Below, piece after piece: positions 59,237-64,000 of a DNA stretch of 64,000 bases. The notes under the pieces were generated by a model. That model was given only the letters and a program-made list of their open reading frames with translations, made no database searches and was not told where the DNA came from. Within the stretch, counting starts at the first letter, position 1. Each line of letters opens with the position of its first letter. Source of the DNA: Chlorobaculum limnaeum (GTDB lineage Bacteria; Bacteroidota; Chlorobiia; Chlorobiales; Chlorobiaceae); the NCBI RefSeq assembly GCF_001747405.1, contig NZ_CP017305.1, forward strand, positions 2,576,001 to 2,640,000, given 5' to 3'. Both the position numbers and the translations under genes were made by a program.

Positions 59237-60145
59237 TCACCTTCGCGTCCGGATCGCCGCCGTCAGCGCGGGCAGGAACTCCGCGAGATCGGCCACCGCA
59301 AGCACGTCGGCCACGCTCGTGATGGGGGCGTCGCGGTCGGTGTTGACGGCGAGCACGAAGCCGGAGCCTTTCATTCCGGCGAGGTGCTGGATCGCGCCTG
59401 AGATGCCGCACGCCACGTAAAGCGACGGCGAAACGCTCTGGCCGCTCGATCCTACCTGCCGCGCCCGTTCGAGCCATCCGGCATCGACTACCGGGCGGCT
59501 CGCCCCGACCTCGCCGCCAAGCGCGTCGGCCAGCGCCCGCACCAGCTCGACGCGGTCGGCGCTCCCAAGACCACGCCCGGCGCTCACGATCACCCCGGCG
59601 CGGGTGAGATCGATGCCTCGCTCCGGCTGGATGCATCCAAGAAACTCGATGGCGGAATCCGGTTCGGCCTCAATGGCGATCAATTCGGGAGTTCCCTCTG
59701 TAGCAACAGGCGCGAACGCGCCCGGCTGGATCGTCAGCACGGCGCGGGAGGTCAGCGGCCTGACGGTGCGGCGCATCTTGCCATTGCAGCTTTCGACCAC
59801 GTAGCCGCCATCATCCAGCCCGACGACCCCGGAAACCTGCGCGGCCTGCATGGCGAACGCCACGCGCGGAGCGATGTCCCAGCCAAGCGAGGAGTGGAGA
59901 AATACCACAGCATCGGGCCGCTCCCGCTCGACGGCGTCGAGCACGAGGCGCTTGTGAAACGTCGCGTCGTATTCATTCCCGCCGTTCGCGCGATAGAGCC
60001 GACCGCTGAAAGCGGGAAACTCGCCGACATTCCCGACAAGCGCCATCGAAACCTCCGCCTTGAGGCGGGCGGCGAATCCGAACAGCTCGGCAGTTTCGGT
60101 GGTGATGCGCCCATCACGAACTTCGCCAACAAGCAGCAGTTTCAT
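59237..60145 (-). CDS. etfA: Electron transfer flavoprotein, alpha subunit
   Basis: EtfA (302 residues) binds FAD and receives electrons with EtfB. The C-terminal FAD-binding region reads VSAGRGLGS, GEVGASRPVVDAGWLE, QVGSSGQSVSPSLYVACGIS and ends HLAGMKGSGFVLAVNTD. The ATG at 60145 overlaps the etfB stop by 4 bp; the longer open frame upstream lies inside etfB and has no ETF similarity. Confidence 0.95.
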   Translation of the reverse strand: MKLLLVGEVRDGRITTETAELFGFAARLKAEVSMALVGNVGEFPAFSGRLYRANGGNEYDATFHKRLVLDAVERERPDAVVFLHSSLGWDIAPRVAFAMQAAQVSGVVGLDDGGYVVESCNGKMRRTVRPLTSRAVLTIQPGAFAPVATEGTPELIAIEAEPDSAIEFLGCIQPERGIDLTRAGVIVSAGRGLGSADRVELVRALADALGGEVGASRPVVDAGWLERARQVGSSGQSVSPSLYVACGISGAIQHLAGMKGSGFVLAVNTDRDAPITSVADVLAVADLAEFLPALTAAIRTRR

Positions 60146-60933
60146 CGCACGCCTCCCTGTGTGGAAATGAACCCCTTTGCTTCGAGCAGATCGAGCACTT
60201 GAGAAGCGAGCGTATCGACGTCGCCTTCGAGAATCACGCCAGCGGCATTGGGTTCGTGGGGGCGGAAATTTGCGGACAACACTTTCGGCGAGTCGAGGCT
60301 GACCGATTCCTGAGAGAGGACGGCGAGTGCAGCGCGTTTCGATTTCATGATGTTCGGCAGCGTCGGATAGCGCGGCGTGTTGAGGCCGGGCTGGCAGGTC
60401 AGGAGCACTGGAGGCTTCAGGCGGAGCCTGTATTTGCGCCCACCTTCGAGTTCGCTCTCGACCGTCATCGAGCCGTCGAGCCACTCGAATGCCGTGATGC
60501 CGGTCACGCTGGAGAGGCCGAGCTGCTCGGCCACCAGCACGCCGACTTGAGCGGAGCCTCGGTCTTCGGACTGCATTCCGGTGAAAATGAGGTCGAACCC
60601 GCGTCCGGCGGCAAATCCGGCGATCATCGAGGCGATCTGCCACGGATCGCGCTGCGGCGCATCAGGGTCGTCGATGTGCACCCCGTCGTCGCACCCCATC
60701 GCGAGCGCCTTGCGGATCGTCTCGACCGCCCGCGCCGGGCCGATGGAGAGCGCCGTTACCCGCGCCCCGCCGCCAAGCTGCTCCTTCAGCCGCACGGCCT
60801 CTTCGACCGCGAAGGCGTCGTACTCGTTCATTTTCCAGGCAAGCCCGGCCTCGTCGAACCAACTACCGGCCTCATTCGGCACGAACTTCCCCTCCATGTC
60901 GGGAACCTGCTTGATGCAGACAAGTATGTTCAT
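60142..60933 (-). CDS. etfB: Electron transfer flavoprotein, beta subunit
   Basis: EtfB (263 residues). MNILVCIKQVPD is the typical start; NEYDAFAVEEAVRLKE and TGMQSEDRGSAQVGV (AMP/FAD-binding loop) follow. It is the first gene of etfB-etfA-thioesterase. A CCG-type Fe-S oxidoreductase lies about 2 kb away on the same strand and could accept electrons from EtfAB. Confidence 0.96.
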   Translation of the reverse strand: MNILVCIKQVPDMEGKFVPNEAGSWFDEAGLAWKMNEYDAFAVEEAVRLKEQLGGGARVTALSIGPARAVETIRKALAMGCDDGVHIDDPDAPQRDPWQIASMIAGFAAGRGFDLIFTGMQSEDRGSAQVGVLVAEQLGLSSVTGITAFEWLDGSMTVESELEGGRKYRLRLKPPVLLTCQPGLNTPRYPTLPNIMKSKRAALAVLSQESVSLDSPKVLSANFRPHEPNAAGVILEGDVDTLASQVLDLLEAKGFISTQGGVR

Positions 60934-61176
60934 GATGTCAGAAAATCACTCGAAATTCACGGAAAACTTCCGGCAAACCCATGCCGGACAAGCATGACCA
61001 CAGACAACGTACTGAGCGCGTCTCGATCTGGCAACTGAAAACAGAGACAATATTCCCCGAAAAGCGCCATGGTTAAAACACTGCCCCACACTGCATTTTC
61101 AAGAACTTTTATATAACTTTCATCGAGCAATGGCTCATGATCAGTTAAACGATGAAATAACAAAACAAAGACAGTC

Positions 61177-61764
61177 ATGAAAAAAATTATTCTTCCACTG
61201 CTTGTCGCTGGCATGTGCGCCGCCCCGTCTCTGACCCATGCAATGAGTAATCCGTACGTGAGCCTGTCGGGCGGTATCGGTTTGCTGAACAACTCGACGG
61301 TCAATGGAAACGATGACGCCATCGAGTATGATGCTGGCTACCTGATCAATGGAGCCGTCGGCCTGAAAGGCGATAGCGGACGGCTTGAAGCCGAAATCGG
61401 TTACCATCGGAACAGCGTCGATTCTTCCGATTATTATGACCCGATAGGCGCTCATGTTTCGATGTGGACTTTTATGGCCAATGGCTACTACGACTTCGAA
61501 CTGAGCAATGGCGACGTTTCACCTTACGTGATGGCAGGTCTCGGTATTGCCGACGCATCGATCAGCGACGGAAACTGGGGCCCGGAATCGAGTTCGACTG
61601 AATTCGCATGGCAGCTTGGCGCTGGCGTCGGCATCAAGACGGCAAGCAATACCACGGTTGACTTCGGGTATCGTTACCTCTCGCCATCCGACGCGGAGTT
61701 CGACGGCGGAAAGGTCTCGCTCGCCAGCAGCAATTTTCTTGTCGGCATCAGGTACAACTTCTGA
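61177..61764 (+). CDS. Outer-membrane beta-barrel protein
   Basis: A 195-residue OmpA/OMP_b-brl type porin-like protein. A signal peptide (KKIILPLLVAGMCAAPSLTHA) is cleaved near residue 22. Alternating-residue strands follow (VSLSGGIGLLNNS, LINGAVGLKGDSG, VMAGLGIADAS, TVDFGYRYLSP) and the last residue is Phe after IRYN, the signature of outer-membrane insertion. It is a single gene with its own terminator. Function unknown. Confidence 0.9.
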   Translation: MKKIILPLLVAGMCAAPSLTHAMSNPYVSLSGGIGLLNNSTVNGNDDAIEYDAGYLINGAVGLKGDSGRLEAEIGYHRNSVDSSDYYDPIGAHVSMWTFMANGYYDFELSNGDVSPYVMAGLGIADASISDGNWGPESSSTEFAWQLGAGVGIKTASNTTVDFGYRYLSPSDAEFDGGKVSLASSNFLVGIRYNF

Positions 61765-61793
61765 TCCTGCCGATTTGCAAATGCTCTCAATCG

Positions 61794-61822
61794 AGGCTCC
61801 GGAACAACCGGAGCCTTTTTTT
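61794..61822 (+). terminator. Terminator of the beta-barrel gene
   Basis: AGGCTCCGG / CCGGAGCCT with 5-base loop and T-run. Confidence 0.93.
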
Positions 61823-61831
61823 ATTGCCCAC

Positions 61832-63001
61832 TCACAGCGCGACGATCTCGTCCGCCAGCTCGGTCAATCTCTCGCCGCCCGCGTCAGTGACGACGAAGGT
61901 GTTCTCGATGCCGACCGCGCCTTTGCCGGGAATGACGAATTTCGGCTCGACGGCCACCACCTGCCCCGCCTGCAACGGCATGGCGAAGCCTTGCGCCAGC
62001 ACCGGCAGCTCGTCGAGTTCGAGGCCGACGCCGTGGCCCACGAAGCGCGACTGCTCGCCCGGCATTCCCATGAAGTTGCCGCCAAGTCCTGCCGCTTCGG
62101 CCATTGCGGCGGCCTGCCGGTAGATCTCCTCGCCGATCGCCCCCGGCACCATCGCCCCGCGCACCGCCTCCTGGATTTCAAGCGAGACTTCGAAGGCTCG
62201 CTGCAAATCGGCATCGAGCGCGCCGATCACGAACATGCGGGTCATATCGACGATGTAACCGTTGAAGACGCCGGCGAAATCGACCAGCACCGGCTCGTTC
62301 TCGCGAATTTCGCAGAGCGACGCCCCTTGCGGCGAGGCGCTCGACAGCCCCTGGCCCGTGACCGCCCCGTCAAAAAAGCCGTAGCTCGCCGCGCCGCCAG
62401 AGACGGCCATCCCCCCGAACAGCTCCTGGTTGAAGGCCCGCATCCGCACGTACCCTTCGTGGCCAATCCGGCGCAACCGGTACTCCATCTCCGCGGCAAG
62501 ATCGAGTTCGCGCATCCCCGCTTTCAGGAAAGTCGACACTTCGCTGAAGACCGAACAGAGCTTCCCGGCGCTGTGCCGAAGCATTTCGATTTCGGCGGGG
62601 GACTTGACCGAACGCAGCTCCCGCACGAGCATGGTAATATCGACGAAACTGCGCCCCGGCAGCACCTTCGAGTACCACGCCTGTTGCGCCACCGGCACGG
62701 CGTCGAAGGTCATGCCCACCTTGTCCCCCTCTCTGCCGAGGAGGGCTGACAGCTCCTTGCTCGACGGAAAGGGGCGGATGTCACCGATCAGCCCCTCCTC
62801 TCTGGCGCGAACGAGGCTTTTGCGCACGAGCAGCACCGGCTCGCCGCTTGCCGGAATCCAGAGCGCCGAGTTCTGGCGTGTGCCGGTAAAGTAGAAAATA
62901 TCGACGGGCATCAGGAGGAGCGCCGCCTGCACGCCGCTTTCGGCGAGGCGCTCCCGGAAGCGCGTCAGTCGCTGCTTTGCTTCGGTTCTGTTCAGCATCA
63001 T
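61832..63001 (-). CDS. M24 family Xaa-Pro peptidase
   Basis: A 389-residue aminopeptidase P/prolidase-like metallopeptidase. An N-terminal creatinase-type domain (about 1-140) precedes the pita-bread catalytic domain. Metal ligands are seen in VLVDFAGVFNGYIVDMTR (two Asp), GHGVGLELDELP (His), VAVEPKFVI and GIENTFVV (two Glu). It begins 16 bp after the Fe-S oxidoreductase stop, on the same strand, and is probably cotranscribed with it. Confidence 0.93.
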   Translation of the reverse strand: MMLNRTEAKQRLTRFRERLAESGVQAALLLMPVDIFYFTGTRQNSALWIPASGEPVLLVRKSLVRAREEGLIGDIRPFPSSKELSALLGREGDKVGMTFDAVPVAQQAWYSKVLPGRSFVDITMLVRELRSVKSPAEIEMLRHSAGKLCSVFSEVSTFLKAGMRELDLAAEMEYRLRRIGHEGYVRMRAFNQELFGGMAVSGGAASYGFFDGAVTGQGLSSASPQGASLCEIRENEPVLVDFAGVFNGYIVDMTRMFVIGALDADLQRAFEVSLEIQEAVRGAMVPGAIGEEIYRQAAAMAEAAGLGGNFMGMPGEQSRFVGHGVGLELDELPVLAQGFAMPLQAGQVVAVEPKFVIPGKGAVGIENTFVVTDAGGERLTELADEIVAL

Positions 63002-63017
63002 GAGGTTTTATTAGAGG

Positions 63018-64000
63018 TTACGGTTGAACGATGCTCCGGGCGACGACTTCCGCGAGATCGAGCGGCGCGAGTTCGGGGGTTCCGGGCTGGCGCTTCAGGC
63101 CGTCCTCGAACATGCTCAGACAGAAGGGGCAGGCGACGACGAGCGTCGATGCGCCGGTCTTCTTCGCCTGCCGCAAGCGCTCATCGACCATTGGCGTCCC
63201 CATCCTCTCCTCGGCGAGGATGCGCCCGCCGCCCGCGCCGCAGCAGAACCCCTCGCTGCCCGCCCACGCCATTTCGGCGAGCCTGCCGCCCGCGGCTTCA
63301 ACCACAAGACGCGGATCCTCGACAATATTCTGGTAACGGGCGAGATAGCAGGAGTCGTGATACGTCGCACTGAATGAAGCAGGATTGAGCTTCAGCCGCC
63401 CCTCGCCGACGAGCCGCCGGATGAAGGTGGAGTGGTGCTCGACCGGCAGATCGAGTCCGAGTTCGCGGTAGTCCCGCGCGAGGGTGTTGAAGCAGTGCGG
63501 GCAGGCCGTGACGATGCGCCGCGCCCCGGTCGCGCGAATGGCGGCGATGTTGCTTTCGGCAACCATCCGGTAGAGATACTCGTTGCCGAGCTTCCGCGCC
63601 GGTTCGCCGCAGCACCGCTCCTCGCCGCCGAGAATCACCACCGTGACGCCCGCCGCATCGCAGATGCGCGCGAAGCTCGCGGCCACCTTGCGGTTGCGCG
63701 GATCGTACGAGGCGTAGCAGCCGGTGAAGTAGAGTATCTCCGCCTCGGCTTTCGCGGCGCTGAGAGGCAGTCCTTTGGCCCAGTCGCCTCTCGATGCCTG
63801 GGCGAGGCCGAACGGATTGCCGTTGATTTCGATGGCGTCGCAGGCGCGTCGAGCCTCGTCGCCGGGGAACTCGCCCTCCATGAGCACCAGGCTGCGGCGC
63901 ATTTCGACGATCTTGCCGACGTGCTCGATGCTGGCCGGGCAGGTCTCTTCGCACGCCCCGCAGGTGGTGCACGACCAGATCGCATCGCGCGAAACGGTAT
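63018..64000 (-). CDS. CCG-domain Fe-S oxidoreductase, partial
   Basis: The frame runs to the window end, so the N-terminus is missing. Visible: a 4Fe-4S ferredoxin-type motif (CTTCGACEETCPASIEH) near 63915-63965, then two CCG (heterodisulfide reductase-type) domains, with GCYASYDP ... ERCCGEP and CPHCFN, then YHDSCYLARYQ ... FCCGAGGG and CPFCLSMFE. Such proteins, often with a membrane domain upstream, pass electrons from ETF to quinone or to other acceptors. The internal ATG at 63902 would cut off the ferredoxin motif, so it is not the start. Confidence 0.9.
   Translation of the reverse strand, partial: TVSRDAIWSCTTCGACEETCPASIEHVGKIVEMRRSLVLMEGEFPGDEARRACDAIEINGNPFGLAQASRGDWAKGLPLSAAKAEAEILYFTGCYASYDPRNRKVAASFARICDAAGVTVVILGGEERCCGEPARKLGNEYLYRMVAESNIAAIRATGARRIVTACPHCFNTLARDYRELGLDLPVEHHSTFIRRLVGEGRLKLNPASFSATYHDSCYLARYQNIVEDPRLVVEAAGGRLAEMAWAGSEGFCCGAGGGRILAEERMGTPMVDERLRQAKKTGASTLVVACPFCLSMFEDGLKRQPGTPELAPLDLAEVVARSIVQP

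Noticed and set aside
60146..60643. Upstream extension of the etfA frame
   Set aside because: The extra N-terminal part lies inside etfB in another frame and has no ETF similarity; the ATG at 60145 fits the family start.

Overview
The window (about 64 kb, GC-rich) looks like the chromosome of a green sulfur bacterium, most likely a Chlorobaculum or close relative. The main pointers are a BchZ subunit of chlorophyllide reductase, glutamyl-pathway hemL, a split glycine decarboxylase (gcvPB), a chlorobial-type TreS-maltokinase fusion beside glgE, and generally weak Shine-Dalgarno sequences. The assignment rests on recognised protein families and on memory of gene content; no search was run.

Layout. 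1-5.4 kb: GlgE-pathway operon for alpha-glucan synthesis (treS-mak fusion, glgE, minus strand). 5.6-7.6 kb: prfB with a programmed +1 frameshift, then a metallophosphoesterase. 7.7-12.8 kb: an AT-rich orphan gene, an orphan response regulator, a WecB-like epimerase, an OstA/LptA-like protein, FmdB and recO. 12.9-17.5 kb: hemL followed by an accessory patch. The patch holds a three-gene hipBST toxin-antitoxin locus bracketed by two diverged copies of the hemL 3' end plus terminator, a cobalamin riboswitch with no gene behind it, and a small inverted-repeat element (MITE). 17.6-23.1 kb: DUF190/CrcB fluoride export, a ZnuABC-like metal transporter, and leuA with a leucine-rich leader peptide and attenuator. 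23.3-28.9 kb: META lipoprotein, a radical SAM/SPASM enzyme with a small partner protein, an IS630-family element, a membrane-protein pseudogene with two in-frame stops directly behind the IS, a GIY-YIG protein, tRNA-Asn and a decayed tRNA-Asn copy.

29-36.9 kb is the conserved fatty-acid cluster yceD-rpmF-plsX-fabH-fabD-fabG-acpP-fabF-rnc plus a methyltransferase. A 1.4-kb gene-poor stretch follows, containing a second diverged 3' fragment of that methyltransferase and a possible 46-residue membrane protein. 38.3-43.2 kb: gcvPB, a secreted GH3 glycosidase, bchZ. 43.3-46.2 kb: a two-gene NLR-like module, consisting of a TIR/DUF4062-like putative effector and a STAND ATPase with TPRs. The C-terminal tail of the first protein and the N-terminus of the second share an NNPxF motif, as in amyloid-signalling effector/NLR pairs, and the module is flanked by a 33-bp direct repeat. 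I regard this as the most interesting system in the window.

46.5-50.8 kb: translation cluster thrS-infC-rpmI-rplT-pheS. 50.9-53.0 kb: two uncharacterised genes (one a lipoprotein) and a conserved hypothetical. 53.2-55.0 kb: rpsF-ssb-rpsR-rplI operon. 55.2-57.5 kb: exonuclease III, GT9 glycosyltransferase and a TPR protein, translationally coupled. 57.6-64 kb: a Fic protein, a thioesterase with etfA/etfB, an outer-membrane beta-barrel protein, an M24 peptidase, and the C-terminal part of a CCG-type Fe-S oxidoreductase running off the window end. The EtfAB and Fe-S genes together suggest an ETF-to-quinone electron route.
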